A DNA stretch of 64,000 nt. Source: an uncultured Bacteroidota bacterium. GTDB taxonomy: Bacteria; Bacteroidota; Bacteroidia; Flavobacteriales; Flavobacteriaceae. The notes under the pieces are model-generated. The model had not been told where the DNA came from. It searched no databases and saw only the letters and a program-made list of their open reading frames with translations. The stretch lies in assembly GCA_902597545.1 (NCBI GenBank), contig CACJYD010000006.1, positions 16,224 to 80,223 on the forward strand, in the 5' to 3' direction. This document shows, piece by piece, positions 49,521-60,006 of this stretch. The stretch's first letter is position 1. The number at the start of each line of letters is the position of its first letter. Made by a program: the position numbers and the translations under genes.

Positions 49521-51938
49521 TTAATTATAAGGATCAACGTCAATTAAAACCTTAACAGATCTAAATTCAGGATAATTGTGGAATTTCTTTAATATTTTTT
49601 TTAGTAATGTTTTTTGCTTTAACAGGTTTGAATCCAAACCAATTTTCAATAAAATATTAACTATGAAAAAATTATTAATCCTTGATACTAATGGATACTC
49701 AGGGCCTAAAACTTCCATGTTGCTGTTCTGATTTAAGGTGGCAGCAAGCCACTTAGAGCTATTATAAAGTTTATCATTTTTTTTACTTTTCATGGAAATT
49801 TTAATTAATCTTGAAAATGGAGGATAGTTAAATTCTAACCTTTGATCAATTTGGTTCTTATAAAAATTTAAATCATCATTTTCAAAAATTCTTCTGTTTA
49901 CATAATGGTTAGGGTTTTTTGTTTGAATTAAAACCTTTCCTCTACTTACTGACCTACCTGCCCTACCAGCAACCTGCTTTATTAATTGAAAATATCTTTC
50001 ATGTGATCTAAAATCTGGATAGTTTAATAAAAAATCAGATTCTATTACGCAAACCAACGAAACATTAGAAAAATCCAGCCCCTTTGTAACCATTTGAGTA
50101 CCAACTAAAATTTGATAATCATTATTTTCAAAACCTGAAATTATTTTTTTAAAACTTGTCTTTTTTCTAGTTGTATCATAATCCAGTCTTCCCACTCTAT
50201 ACTTGGGATATAATTTTTTAATTTCGTCTTCTACAAGTTGAGTACCCATTCCTTTTCTTTCTAGGGTTTGTAATCCACACGAATTACAAATTTTTGACTC
50301 ATTTTTACTAAAACCACAATAATGACATTTTAATATTCCTTGGTTCAAGTGAAATGTTAAACTTACATCACAATTTGGACATTGATCAACAGTAAGACAA
50401 GCACTACATTGAAGAAATGTTGAATATCCTCTTCTATTTCTAAAAATTATAATTTGTTGATTTTTTAATAAAGTGCTTTCAATCTCTTCCTGCATAATTT
50501 TAGGAATAACAGAAAAATCATGATCATCATCACCTAAAAAAATTAATTCAGGTAATTCAAAGTTTCCAAATCTTTTATTTAATTCTACATATGAATACTT
50601 ATTATTTAACGAATTGTGTAAACTTTCAATACTAGGTGTTGCTGAGGCCAATAAACATCCAGCATTATGTAGTTTTGATAAATAAACTGCTAGATCTCGA
50701 GCATTATATAGTGGGCTACTTTCAAACTGTTTATATGATGTTTCATTTTCTTCATCAACTATAACCAATCCAAGATTTTTAAATGGTAAAAAGATAGATG
50801 ATCTTGCTCCCAATATAAGTTTTGGACTCTTAGAATCAACCAAATCATTCCAAATTTCATATCTAATATTTGGATTAACACCAGAGTGATATACATGTAA
50901 GTTTTTAGGAAAATATTTTTCAAGCCTTAACACTAACTGTGTGGTTAAGGCAATTTCAGGAACTAGAAATAATACGTTTAAATTTTTATTAATTATTTCT
51001 TTAATTAATTCAATATAAATTTCAGTTTTTCCAGATGAAGTTACCCCTTTGAATAAAACAACTCTTTTCTCATCTAACTCCTTCTTGATATTATTTAATG
51101 CTTTTTGTTGATCAAATGTTAAATCAATTGACTTATTTAAATTGTTACTTGTTAAATCAAATCTATCTATTATTATCTTTTTTTTTAATAGAATATTCCT
51201 TTTAAATAATGTGTTTATAATTGCTGATGAAACATCTAAATTTTCAGTCAATTTTTTTTGAGACTCTTTATAGTTTGAATCTTTTTCTAAAAAATAATTT
51301 ATAATTTTTATATGGTTTTGACTTCTTAGTTTAAGTTTAGAAAGATTATCATTGGTTATTTCTTTATTTAATTGAAAAAAAATTTCAGTTTTAGGTTTGT
51401 ACTTATCATAGATTTCCTCCTTAATTTTTACAGTATTATTTATTGCAAGTTCATTAATTAGCTTAATTGAATCTTTTCCAAATAATTTAACAACATCACT
51501 TAATGATATTTCATCAAAACCGGCCATATTGTTGAAAAGATTTTTTGATTTTTGACTTAAATTAGGATCGATTTCATTGGTCAAAATTTCAATTACAGTT
51601 TCACTCTTAATAAGAAAAAGTTTTGGAAGTGCGGTTTCTAGCACCTTACCTATTGGACACATATAGTAATCAGCTATCCAGCTAAAAAATTTAATCTGAT
51701 AATCACTAATACAAGGTTTATCGTCAATTATATATTCGATTTCTTTTAACTCATAGTCATAATTTTTATCCAAAAATTTTCTGAAAACAACAGCAGTATA
51801 AAACTTTTTCTTTCCGAAGTTTACAACTACCCTTGAACCATTTAATATATTGTTAAACTCCTCTTTAGTAACAGCATAATTAAAGGTTTTATCAATGGGT
51901 AAAGGTAAAACTACTTCAATGGAATTTTTAACAATCAA
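49521..51938 (-). CDS. priA: Primosomal protein N'
   Basis: LFKGVTSSGKTEIYIELI; VIVDEENETSYKQ; CPNCDVSLTFHLNQGILKCHYCG; GTQMVTKGLDFSNV; QVAGRAGR. Confidence 0.96.
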   Translation of the reverse strand: MIVKNSIEVVLPLPIDKTFNYAVTKEEFNNILNGSRVVVNFGKKKFYTAVVFRKFLDKNYDYELKEIEYIIDDKPCISDYQIKFFSWIADYYMCPIGKVLETALPKLFLIKSETVIEILTNEIDPNLSQKSKNLFNNMAGFDEISLSDVVKLFGKDSIKLINELAINNTVKIKEEIYDKYKPKTEIFFQLNKEITNDNLSKLKLRSQNHIKIINYFLEKDSNYKESQKKLTENLDVSSAIINTLFKRNILLKKKIIIDRFDLTSNNLNKSIDLTFDQQKALNNIKKELDEKRVVLFKGVTSSGKTEIYIELIKEIINKNLNVLFLVPEIALTTQLVLRLEKYFPKNLHVYHSGVNPNIRYEIWNDLVDSKSPKLILGARSSIFLPFKNLGLVIVDEENETSYKQFESSPLYNARDLAVYLSKLHNAGCLLASATPSIESLHNSLNNKYSYVELNKRFGNFELPELIFLGDDDHDFSVIPKIMQEEIESTLLKNQQIIIFRNRRGYSTFLQCSACLTVDQCPNCDVSLTFHLNQGILKCHYCGFSKNESKICNSCGLQTLERKGMGTQLVEDEIKKLYPKYRVGRLDYDTTRKKTSFKKIISGFENNDYQILVGTQMVTKGLDFSNVSLVCVIESDFLLNYPDFRSHERYFQLIKQVAGRAGRSVSRGKVLIQTKNPNHYVNRRIFENDDLNFYKNQIDQRLEFNYPPFSRLIKISMKSKKNDKLYNSSKWLAATLNQNSNMEVLGPEYPLVSRINNFFIVNILLKIGLDSNLLKQKTLLKKILKKFHNYPEFRSVKVLIDVDPYN

Positions 51939-51989
51939 GATTTAGAGCAAGTTTAATTAATTTAGCAATTTACTTATTTAATATAATTT

Positions 51990-52571
51990 ATGGAATTAAT
52001 TATTGCTAGTCATAATGAAAATAAGGTTTTAGAATTCAAAAAAAAAATTGGAAAAAATTTTTTAATAAAAAGTTTGTCAGATATCGGTTTTATAGAAGAT
52101 ATCCCTGAAAATGAGGATACAATAAAAAAGAATGCTATTTTCAAATCAAATTACATACATAAAAAATATAATTGTAATGTTTTTTCAGATGATACGGGTC
52201 TGGAGATTCAGGCACTTAATAATGAACCAGGTGTTAGATCTGCTAGGTACTCTGGTGAGAATAAAGATTCATTTAAAAATATTGAATTAGTGTTAAAAAA
52301 ACTAAAAGGTTTTTCAAATAGAAAAGCAAGGTTTAAAACAGTAATTTCATTAATTATAGATAATAAAAATTATTGTTTTGAGGGAGTAGTTAATGGAACA
52401 ATAATTGATAAACCTAAAGGGGATTCGGGTTTTGGATACGATCCAATATTTGTTGCAAATGATATGAATAAAACTTTTGCTGAAATCTCATTGGAAGAAA
52501 AAAACAAAATAAGTCATAGAGCAATTGCAACAAATAAATTAATTGATTTCATAAACAAAAAAAGATTTTAA
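51990..52571 (+). CDS. rdgB: Non-canonical purine NTP pyrophosphatase
   Basis: IIASHNENKVLEFKK; VFSDDTGLEIQALNNEPGVRSARYSG; GDSGFGYDPIF; ISHRAIA. Confidence 0.96.
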   Translation: MELIIASHNENKVLEFKKKIGKNFLIKSLSDIGFIEDIPENEDTIKKNAIFKSNYIHKKYNCNVFSDDTGLEIQALNNEPGVRSARYSGENKDSFKNIELVLKKLKGFSNRKARFKTVISLIIDNKNYCFEGVVNGTIIDKPKGDSGFGYDPIFVANDMNKTFAEISLEEKNKISHRAIATNKLIDFINKKRF

Positions 52572-52588
52572 TGTAAGTTTACAAATTC

Positions 52589-53350
52589 ATGAAATTTAAT
52601 ATTTGGTATTTTTTATTTTTTATAATTATTTCAAAGTCATCCTTTGCTCAAGAAAAAGTTATTGGAATAATAGAAAATGATGCAGATTCAAAACCAATCT
52701 CAAATGTCCATGTTATTAATTTGAACTCCGTTGTTGGTACTATTAGTAACAAAGATGGAGTATTTGAAATAGATGCTAATGTTAATGATACTCTTTTCTT
52801 TTCTTATCTGGGTTTTAAATCAATTAAAGTAAGAGTAACTAATGATCTTATAAAGTTTAAGAATTCTAAAATTAAGCTAACAGAATTAGCTTATGCTCTT
52901 GAAGAAATTATAGTTACACCATACAAATTAACTGGATATCTTGAAATAGATGCGAAAAATGTACCAATTAGTAATTCTTACAGATATAGTATACCTGGCC
53001 TACCTACAAAAGGTTATGAAGCAGGCTCAAGAAACCCTGGAGCAATAAGTAAAGTTTTTGGGGCAATATTCAATCCAGTAGATTTTCTTTACAATCTTTT
53101 TGGTAAAAAACCAAAACAACTTAAAAAACTTCAACTAATGAAAGATGATTTTAGAATAAGGGAACTATTAAACACCAAATTTGATAGAGAAACCCTAGTT
53201 GAGCTACTACAAATTCAAAAATTTGATTTAGATGAAATTTTAAGAAATTGTAGTTATTCCGAAAGTTTTATAGTAGGTGCCAATGATTTACAAATTCTTG
53301 AGGCAATTAGTCAATGCTATGAAGAATTTAAGTTATTAAACAGAAAGTAA
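52589..53350 (+). CDS. Carboxypeptidase-like regulatory domain protein
   Basis: Signal peptide; IENDADSKPISNVHVINLNSVVGTISNKDGVFEIDANVNDTLFFSYLGFKS. Confidence 0.85.
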   Translation: MKFNIWYFLFFIIISKSSFAQEKVIGIIENDADSKPISNVHVINLNSVVGTISNKDGVFEIDANVNDTLFFSYLGFKSIKVRVTNDLIKFKNSKIKLTELAYALEEIIVTPYKLTGYLEIDAKNVPISNSYRYSIPGLPTKGYEAGSRNPGAISKVFGAIFNPVDFLYNLFGKKPKQLKKLQLMKDDFRIRELLNTKFDRETLVELLQIQKFDLDEILRNCSYSESFIVGANDLQILEAISQCYEEFKLLNRK

Positions 53351-53371
53351 TCTCTTATAATATTTTAACAT

Positions 53372-53379
53372 TATCTTTG
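53372..53379 (+). promoter_or_regulatory. TAnnTTTG -7-like element before purB
   Basis: TATCTTTG, 13 nt before the ATG; no exact -33 TTTG. Confidence 0.4.
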
Positions 53380-53392
53380 CATTTTTCATTTT

Positions 53393-54730
53393 ATGAACAA
53401 AAATTCAATTAATGCCATATCACCTATTGATGGAAGATACTCCACTCAAACTGATTATCTGTCTGAATTTTTCTCTGAAAAAGCACTTATAAAGTTTAGA
53501 CTCAAAGTTGAAGTTGAATATTTTATAAAACTGACAGAAATAGGAATAAATCAACTTAGTGATTGGAATAAAAAGAATAACCCAACTTTAAGAAATATTT
53601 ACGATAATTTTAATGATTCTCACGCCAATGAGATAAAGAAAATTGAAAAAACCACTAATCATGATGTTAAAGCAGTTGAATATTTTTTAAAAAATAAATT
53701 TAAATCTTTAGGTTTTGAAAAATATTCTGAATTTATTCACTTTGGCTTAACTTCCCAAGATATAAACAATACAGCGATACCATTGTCGCTTAAAGAATAT
53801 TTTAATAGTTATTACGATTTACTAGAAAATCTTTTGAAACATCTCAAAGATAAGTCTGTAGAATATAAAGACGTTACAATACTAGCTAGAACTCATGGTC
53901 AACCTGCATCACCAACCAAGCTGGGTAAAGAATTTAATGTTTTTATTGTGAGAGTTGAGGAACAATTAAAATATTTGAAAAAAATTCCATTTTCAGCAAA
54001 GTTTGGAGGAGCTACAGGAAATTTTAATGCTCACCATATAGCATATCCCAAAATTGATTGGAAAAAATTTGCAGAATCATTTGTTAAAAACATGGGTTTA
54101 AGTTTGTCTTTTCCAACCACACAAATTGAGCATTATGATAATTTAGCTGCAATATTTGACAACATTAAAAGAATAAACTCTATTATTATTGATTTTAATC
54201 AAGATATGTGGTTGTATATCTCGATGGATTATTTCAAACAAAAAATAAAAAAAGGTGAAATTGGTTCATCTGCTATGCCTCACAAAGTGAATCCTATAGA
54301 TTTTGAAAATTCTGAGGGTAATTTGGGTATTGCAAATTCAATATTTAATCATCTATCATCAAAATTACCAATATCTAGATTACAAAGAGATTTAACTGAT
54401 AGCACAGTTTTAAGAAATTTAGGTGTCCCTATTGCACATACCATTATAGGAATAAACTCAACAATAAAGGGAATAAATAAAATTTTGTTAAATAAAAAAA
54501 AGATAGATGAAGATCTTGAAAATAATTGGATAGTAATCTCAGAGGCAATTCAAACAGTTTTAAGAAGGGAGGGCTATCCTAAGCCATATGAAGCACTAAA
54601 AAAATTAACAAGAAAGAATGAGAAAATTGATAAAATAACTTTTTCTAAATTTATAAATAGCTTAGAAATTAGTGATAAAGTAAAAAAAGAATTAATGAAA
54701 ATATCTCCATTTAATTACACAGGAATATGA
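53393..54730 (+). CDS. purB: Adenylosuccinate lyase
   Basis: AISPIDGRYSTQTDYLSEFFSE; HFGLTSQDINNTA; LARTHGQPASPTKLGKE; GEIGSSAMPHKVNPIDFENSEGNLG. Confidence 0.96.
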   Translation: MNKNSINAISPIDGRYSTQTDYLSEFFSEKALIKFRLKVEVEYFIKLTEIGINQLSDWNKKNNPTLRNIYDNFNDSHANEIKKIEKTTNHDVKAVEYFLKNKFKSLGFEKYSEFIHFGLTSQDINNTAIPLSLKEYFNSYYDLLENLLKHLKDKSVEYKDVTILARTHGQPASPTKLGKEFNVFIVRVEEQLKYLKKIPFSAKFGGATGNFNAHHIAYPKIDWKKFAESFVKNMGLSLSFPTTQIEHYDNLAAIFDNIKRINSIIIDFNQDMWLYISMDYFKQKIKKGEIGSSAMPHKVNPIDFENSEGNLGIANSIFNHLSSKLPISRLQRDLTDSTVLRNLGVPIAHTIIGINSTIKGINKILLNKKKIDEDLENNWIVISEAIQTVLRREGYPKPYEALKKLTRKNEKIDKITFSKFINSLEISDKVKKELMKISPFNYTGI

Positions 54731-55218
54731 AAAAAAATAAGCTATATTTTGTGATAGGAATAATTGTTATTGCTATTTTATCTAGGCTAATCCCCCACCC
54801 TCCAAATTTCACCCCAATAACTGCAGTAGCTTTGTTTTCAATTATTAATTTTAAGAATAAGTATATTGGTTTGGCTATTCCTTTAATATGCCTAATCATA
54901 TCAGATTTGATACTGGGTATTTCATTGATTAATTTATTTGTTTACTTATCATTTATTATGATTAGTGGAATTGGTTTAATTTTTGGAAAAATAAATTTTA
55001 AATCTATACTAATTTCAAGCTTAATTTTCTTTGTCGTATCAAACTTTGGTGTTTGGATTATTGGTTATCCAAAAACATTTGAGGGATTTATTACTTGTTA
55101 TATTGCTGCTATACCGTTTTTTGGTTGGACAATAGCAGGTGATTTGTTTTATTCTTTTTCTGCAAAGCTATCATTGAATTTTTTTGAGAGAAAGCTATTT
55201 TCTATTCATTCAAATTAG
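54727..55218 (+). CDS. DUF6580-like putative transport membrane protein
   Basis: ILSRLIPHPPNFTPITAVALFSI; several TM segments. Confidence 0.8.
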   Translation: MKKNKLYFVIGIIVIAILSRLIPHPPNFTPITAVALFSIINFKNKYIGLAIPLICLIISDLILGISLINLFVYLSFIMISGIGLIFGKINFKSILISSLIFFVVSNFGVWIIGYPKTFEGFITCYIAAIPFFGWTIAGDLFYSFSAKLSLNFFERKLFSIHSN

Positions 55219-56308
55219 GTTTTTCAACAATTTCATTTTCAAGATTTAACTTGATTTTTCCATTGGAAATTCTTGAAATATCTTTGTCAATTTTTCCAAA
55301 TTCATCGGATGACTTGTTATAGTGATTGACAACAGTTTTTAAAGTATTCCCGAGTTTATCATGATAAAGTTGATAGCTTGCCAAATGGTTTGAAAGGTTT
55401 CTAACATTTTTAATTACAGTGTCAATTTCTTTTTCAAATTTTAAGTTATTGAGGGCTTTCATGGTAATTTGCAACATGGGGAATAGACTCATTGGAGATA
55501 CAATCATTACTTTTTTTAAGTATGCATATGAGACAAGCTCATTCGAATTGATTTTTAAACTCCCTACTCTACTGTTTAATAAGTCCTGATATAAACCATC
55601 AGCAGGTATAAACATAAATGCATAATCCAATGTTTTTTCTTGTGGTTTAATATATTTTGCAGTTTCATCAATTCTAGACTTAATATCCTCTTTAAATTTC
55701 TTTTCTAATAATTTAATTTCATTTTCATCGCTACTTTCAATCATCCTGTTATAGTTATCAAGTGAAAATTTAGCATCTATGGGTATAATATTATCATTAA
55801 CCTTAATTATTGCATCTACCATATCTCCATTGTTAAAGGAGTATTGCATTTGAAATATTTCAGGTGGAAGCACATTTGAGAGCAGATTTTCAAGCTGAAT
55901 TTCACCAAAAATTCCTCTTTGCTTTTGGTTCCCTAAGATTTTTTCTAGCGATTTCATTTGATTAGCAAAACTTAAAACTTGCTCATTAGTTCCCTTAATT
56001 TTGGCCAGCTCATTAGTAACATCCTTAATAATCTTATTAGAATCCGCAAATTGTTTCTGCATAGTAGATTTGGAGGATATCTGAAAATCAGAAATTTCCT
56101 TATTAATTATCTTTAGCTTAGACTCAATTTCTAATCTACTTTTTTCTGAATTGTCACTTATCTCCTTTCGAATATTTTGTATTTGATTAGATAAATTGTT
56201 AGAAAGCTGTATAATTACATCTGAATTCCCCTCACTATTTCCACGATAAATAATAAAAATTAATGTGAGAACAACAATGATAAGAGCTATGATTATTATT
56301 AATTCCAA
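55202..56308 (-). CDS. rmuC: DNA recombination protein RmuC
   Basis: RGIFGEIQLENLLSNVLPPEIFQMQYSF; IPIDAKFSLDNYNR; YAFMFIPADGLY. Confidence 0.93.
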   Translation of the reverse strand: MELIIIIALIIVVLTLIFIIYRGNSEGNSDVIIQLSNNLSNQIQNIRKEISDNSEKSRLEIESKLKIINKEISDFQISSKSTMQKQFADSNKIIKDVTNELAKIKGTNEQVLSFANQMKSLEKILGNQKQRGIFGEIQLENLLSNVLPPEIFQMQYSFNNGDMVDAIIKVNDNIIPIDAKFSLDNYNRMIESSDENEIKLLEKKFKEDIKSRIDETAKYIKPQEKTLDYAFMFIPADGLYQDLLNSRVGSLKINSNELVSYAYLKKVMIVSPMSLFPMLQITMKALNNLKFEKEIDTVIKNVRNLSNHLASYQLYHDKLGNTLKTVVNHYNKSSDEFGKIDKDISRISNGKIKLNLENEIVEKPNLNE

Positions 56309-56311
56309 AAT

Positions 56312-59161
56312 TTACTTTGTTAAGTACATTTTCCTTCTGGAATATAATTCATAAAAATCATCGTCTTTTAAATCATCTATGAACAAAATACTCTCGCCAG
56401 TACTTTTCATTTCAGGACCTAAATTCTTATTTACATTTGGAAACTTACTGAATGAAAACACTGGTTGTTTGATTGCGAAGCCCTCAAGATCAGGTTTAAA
56501 TTTAAAATCCTCAATCTTATTTTTTCCAAGCATAATCTTTGTTGCATAATTTACATAAGGTTGTTTGTATGCTTTTGAGATAAACGGAACTGTTCTTGAG
56601 GCTCTTGGATTTGCTTCAATTATATAAACAGTATCATTTTTAATCGCAAATTGTATATTAATTAAACCAACTGTATTTAAAGCTAAAGCAATTTTTTTTG
56701 TGTGATCTTTAATTTGTTGCATGACGAAATCTCCCAAATTAAATGGAGGAAGTGTAGCATTTGAATCACCGGAATGAATACCACACGGCTCAATATGTTC
56801 CATTATTCCGATAATTTGAACCTTTTCACCATCGCATATTGCATCAGCCTCAGCTTCAATTGCTCCATCAAGGTAGTGATCTAATAAAAGTTTATTATTT
56901 GGAATTTTTTGTAATAAATCAACTACATGTTCCTCTAAGTCCTCTTTGTTAATAACAATTTTCATTCCTTGACCTCCTAATACATATGATGGTCGAACTA
57001 GGATAGGAAAATTAAGGGTATCGGATAATTTTAAAGCCTGATCTGCTGTTTCTGCAACACCAAATTCTGGATAAGGTATATTATTTTCCTTAAGTAACTC
57101 TGAAAATGAGCCTCTATCCTCAGCAAGATCTAATGATTTAAAAGTCGTTCCAATTATCTTGACACCATACCTGTCAAGTTTTTCAGCAAGCTTTAAGGCA
57201 GTTTGACCACCTAGCTGAACGATAACACCCTCAGGTTTTTCATGCTCTATTATATCATAAATATGCTCCCAAAAGACCGGCTCAAAATATAACTTATCAG
57301 CAACGTCAAAGTCTGTGGAAACAGTTTCTGGATTACAATTTATCATAATAGTTTCATAACCACACTCTGAAGCTGCTAAAACACCATGAACACAACAATA
57401 ATCAAATTCAATTCCTTGACCAATTCTGTTAGGTCCCGAACCTAGAACAATAATTTTCTTTTTGTTTGAAGATGAACTTTCATTTTGGGTATAAGTTTTA
57501 CCTTTTTTATCAGTTATTTCTTGCTCAAAAGTTGAATAATAGTATGGCGTAAGTGCTTTAAATTCTGCAGCACAAGTATCAACTAGTTTGTAAACCCTAT
57601 TAATATTATTTTCTTTCCTTTTTTTGTATACTTCACTTTCAAGACAATCAAGCATGTGGGCAATTTGTCTGTCAGCAAAACCTTTCTGTTTAGCTTCTAA
57701 CAATAGCTCTTTTGAAATATTATTAATATTATAATTTTGAATTTCATCCTCAATATTTGACAATTCCTCGTACTGTTTCAAAAACCACATATCAATTTTT
57801 GTTATTTCATATATTCTCTCAAGTGATATTCCAATTTTTATTGCATCATAAATTACAAAAACTCTATCCCAACTAGCAAATTTTAACTTATTGATTATTG
57901 TATTGTAGTCCTTATAACCTTTACCGTCCGCTCCTAATCCATTTCTCTTAATTTCAAGGGATTGTGTTGCCTTGTGTAAAGCCTCTTGAAATGATCTTCC
58001 AATTGCCATAACCTCTCCTACTGCTTTCATTTGTAATCCTAAAATTCTTTCAGATCCCTCAAATTTGTCAAAATTCCACCTTGGAATCTTTACAATAACA
58101 TAATCAAGTGTTGGCTCAAATAATGCTGATGTTGATTTTGTTATTTGATTATCTAACTCATCCAAAGAATAACCAATTGCTAATTTGCTAGCAACTTTTG
58201 CAATGGGATACCCTGTAGCCTTGGACGCAAGGGCTGAAGATCTAGAAACACGAGGATTTATTTCAATAGCAATTATATCTTCTTTTTCATCTGGACTAAC
58301 TGCAAATTGTACATTACAACCACCTGCAAAATCTCCAATACTTCTCATCATTTTAATCGCCATATCTCTCATTCTTTGATAAGTTGTATCGGAAAGGGTC
58401 ATAGCTGGTGCAACTGTGATAGAGTCGCCAGTATGAATACCCATAGGGTCCATATTTTCAATAGTACAAATAATTACTACGTTATCATTTTTATCCCTCA
58501 ATAATTCTAATTCGTACTCTTTCCATCCAATTAATGCTTTGTCAATCATTACTTCATGAATTGGAGATGCTTCAAGTCCTCTGTTTAGCAATGTGTCAAA
58601 TTTTTCTTTTTCATAAACAATAGAAGCACCTGTTCCACCTAATGTAAATGATGGTCTTACACAAAGAGGGAAGCCGAACTCTTGAGCTATTTCTTTACCT
58701 TTGAGAAAAGAGGTTGCAGTTTCAGATGGAGCATAAGGAATATTTATTTTTTCAAGTAGTAATCTAAATTTTTCTCTGTCTTCAGTAATCTGAATTGCAT
58801 CAATGTCAACCCCAATAATTTCTACATTAAATTCTTCCCAGATACCCTTTTCTCCAGCTTCTATACATAAATTTAAAGCAGTTTGTCCACCCATTGTTGG
58901 TAAAACAGCATCAACTTTGTGTTTCTTTAAAATCTTTTTGATTGAATTTGTATTCAATGGAAGAAGATATATATGATCAGCCATCACTGGATCGGTCATT
59001 ATGGTTGCTGGATTTGAATTAATTAAAATTGTTTCAATTCCATCTTCCTTTAATGATCTTAGTGCTTGAGAACCTGAATAATCGAATTCACAAGCTTGGC
59101 CAATAATAATTGGTCCAGATCCAATTATAAGTATACTCTTTAGATCTTTTCTTAGGGGCAT
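56312..59161 (-). CDS. carB: Carbamoyl-phosphate synthase large subunit without C-terminal MGS domain
   Basis: SILIIGSGPIIIGQACEFDYSGSQA; two ATP-grasp halves (PSFTLGGTGASIVY; PSYVLGGQGMKIV); only 949 aa. Confidence 0.96.
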   Translation of the reverse strand: MPLRKDLKSILIIGSGPIIIGQACEFDYSGSQALRSLKEDGIETILINSNPATIMTDPVMADHIYLLPLNTNSIKKILKKHKVDAVLPTMGGQTALNLCIEAGEKGIWEEFNVEIIGVDIDAIQITEDREKFRLLLEKINIPYAPSETATSFLKGKEIAQEFGFPLCVRPSFTLGGTGASIVYEKEKFDTLLNRGLEASPIHEVMIDKALIGWKEYELELLRDKNDNVVIICTIENMDPMGIHTGDSITVAPAMTLSDTTYQRMRDMAIKMMRSIGDFAGGCNVQFAVSPDEKEDIIAIEINPRVSRSSALASKATGYPIAKVASKLAIGYSLDELDNQITKSTSALFEPTLDYVIVKIPRWNFDKFEGSERILGLQMKAVGEVMAIGRSFQEALHKATQSLEIKRNGLGADGKGYKDYNTIINKLKFASWDRVFVIYDAIKIGISLERIYEITKIDMWFLKQYEELSNIEDEIQNYNINNISKELLLEAKQKGFADRQIAHMLDCLESEVYKKRKENNINRVYKLVDTCAAEFKALTPYYYSTFEQEITDKKGKTYTQNESSSSNKKKIIVLGSGPNRIGQGIEFDYCCVHGVLAASECGYETIMINCNPETVSTDFDVADKLYFEPVFWEHIYDIIEHEKPEGVIVQLGGQTALKLAEKLDRYGVKIIGTTFKSLDLAEDRGSFSELLKENNIPYPEFGVAETADQALKLSDTLNFPILVRPSYVLGGQGMKIVINKEDLEEHVVDLLQKIPNNKLLLDHYLDGAIEAEADAICDGEKVQIIGIMEHIEPCGIHSGDSNATLPPFNLGDFVMQQIKDHTKKIALALNTVGLINIQFAIKNDTVYIIEANPRASRTVPFISKAYKQPYVNYATKIMLGKNKIEDFKFKPDLEGFAIKQPVFSFSKFPNVNKNLGPEMKSTGESILFIDDLKDDDFYELYSRRKMYLTK

Positions 59162-59183
59162 ATTTTTGGCTTACCAATATATC

Positions 59184-59222
59184 AAAAAAAAGGTGTTACT
59201 AAAATAGCAACACCTTTTTTTT
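59184..59222 (-). terminator. Intrinsic terminator/attenuator-like hairpin between rpmH and carB
   Basis: Minus strand A8-GGTGTTGCTATTTTAGTAACACC-T8; symmetric A/T flanks, so terminator-like on both strands. Confidence 0.75.
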
Positions 59223-59238
59223 ATAAAATTTTATTAAC

Positions 59239-59397
59239 TCATTTCTTATGATTTGGCTCACTTGAAACACTTAATTTTTTTCTACCTTTTTTTCTTCTTG
59301 CTGACAAAACTTTTCTACCCTCAGCAGTTGACATTCTTTCTCTAAAACCGTGTTTATTTTTTCTTTTTCGATTGGATGGTTGAAAAGTTCTTTTCAT
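59239..59397 (-). CDS. rpmH: 50S ribosomal protein L34 (missing from ORF track)
   Basis: Manual translation [52 protein letters not shown]. Confidence 0.97.
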   Translation of the reverse strand: MKRTFQPSNRKRKNKHGFRERMSTAEGRKVLSARRKKGRKKLSVSSEPNHKK

Positions 59398-59421
59398 GAA
59401 GAAAATATTTTAAATTTCGGC

Positions 59422-59429
59422 CAAATATA
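59422..59429 (-). promoter_or_regulatory. TAnnTTTG -7-like element before rpmH
   Basis: Minus strand TATATTTG, 24 nt before the ATG. Confidence 0.5.
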
Positions 59430-59490
59430 CAATAAATAAATTTTAAAGATTATATAAAATTCTTTTTTTACTTTTACCATAAACAACGAC

Positions 59491-60006
59491 ATGTTCAATA
59501 AAGTATTCAAGCTTATTTTATCAACTGCAATTTTTGGATATTCAATTCAACAATTCATTGCAGACAATATTGGAAATGGAATTGCTTTAATATTTTTATC
59601 ATTAACATTTCTTCTTTTATATTTCAAAAATGAAATCTTAATTATTGCTTTTTTAAGAATGAGAAAGCAAGATTTTGATGGGACTGAGAAATGGTTAATG
59701 AGGATAAAAAATCCAGAGTCTGCACTAATAAAAAAACAAGTTGGTTATTATAATTATTTGTTTGGTATTGTTTATTCACAGAGAAATTTAACAACTGCCG
59801 AGAAATATTTTAAAAAAGCAATTTCATATGGACTAAATATGAATCAAGATCTTGCAATGGCAAAATTAAGCCTAGCAGGAATCCTAATGCAAAAAAGGAG
59901 AAAAAGAGAAGCAACACTTCTTTTAAATGAAGCTAAGAAACTTGATAAACATGGTATCCTAGCACAACAAATAAAGTTAATGCAGACACAAATGAAAAGA
60001 ATCTAG
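59491..60006 (+). CDS. Hypothetical membrane protein with TPR-like C-terminus
   Basis: Two TM segments, then YSQRNLTTAEKYFKKAISYGLNMNQDLAMAKLSLAGILMQKRRKREATLLLNEAKKL. Confidence 0.65.
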   Translation: MFNKVFKLILSTAIFGYSIQQFIADNIGNGIALIFLSLTFLLLYFKNEILIIAFLRMRKQDFDGTEKWLMRIKNPESALIKKQVGYYNYLFGIVYSQRNLTTAEKYFKKAISYGLNMNQDLAMAKLSLAGILMQKRRKREATLLLNEAKKLDKHGILAQQIKLMQTQMKRI

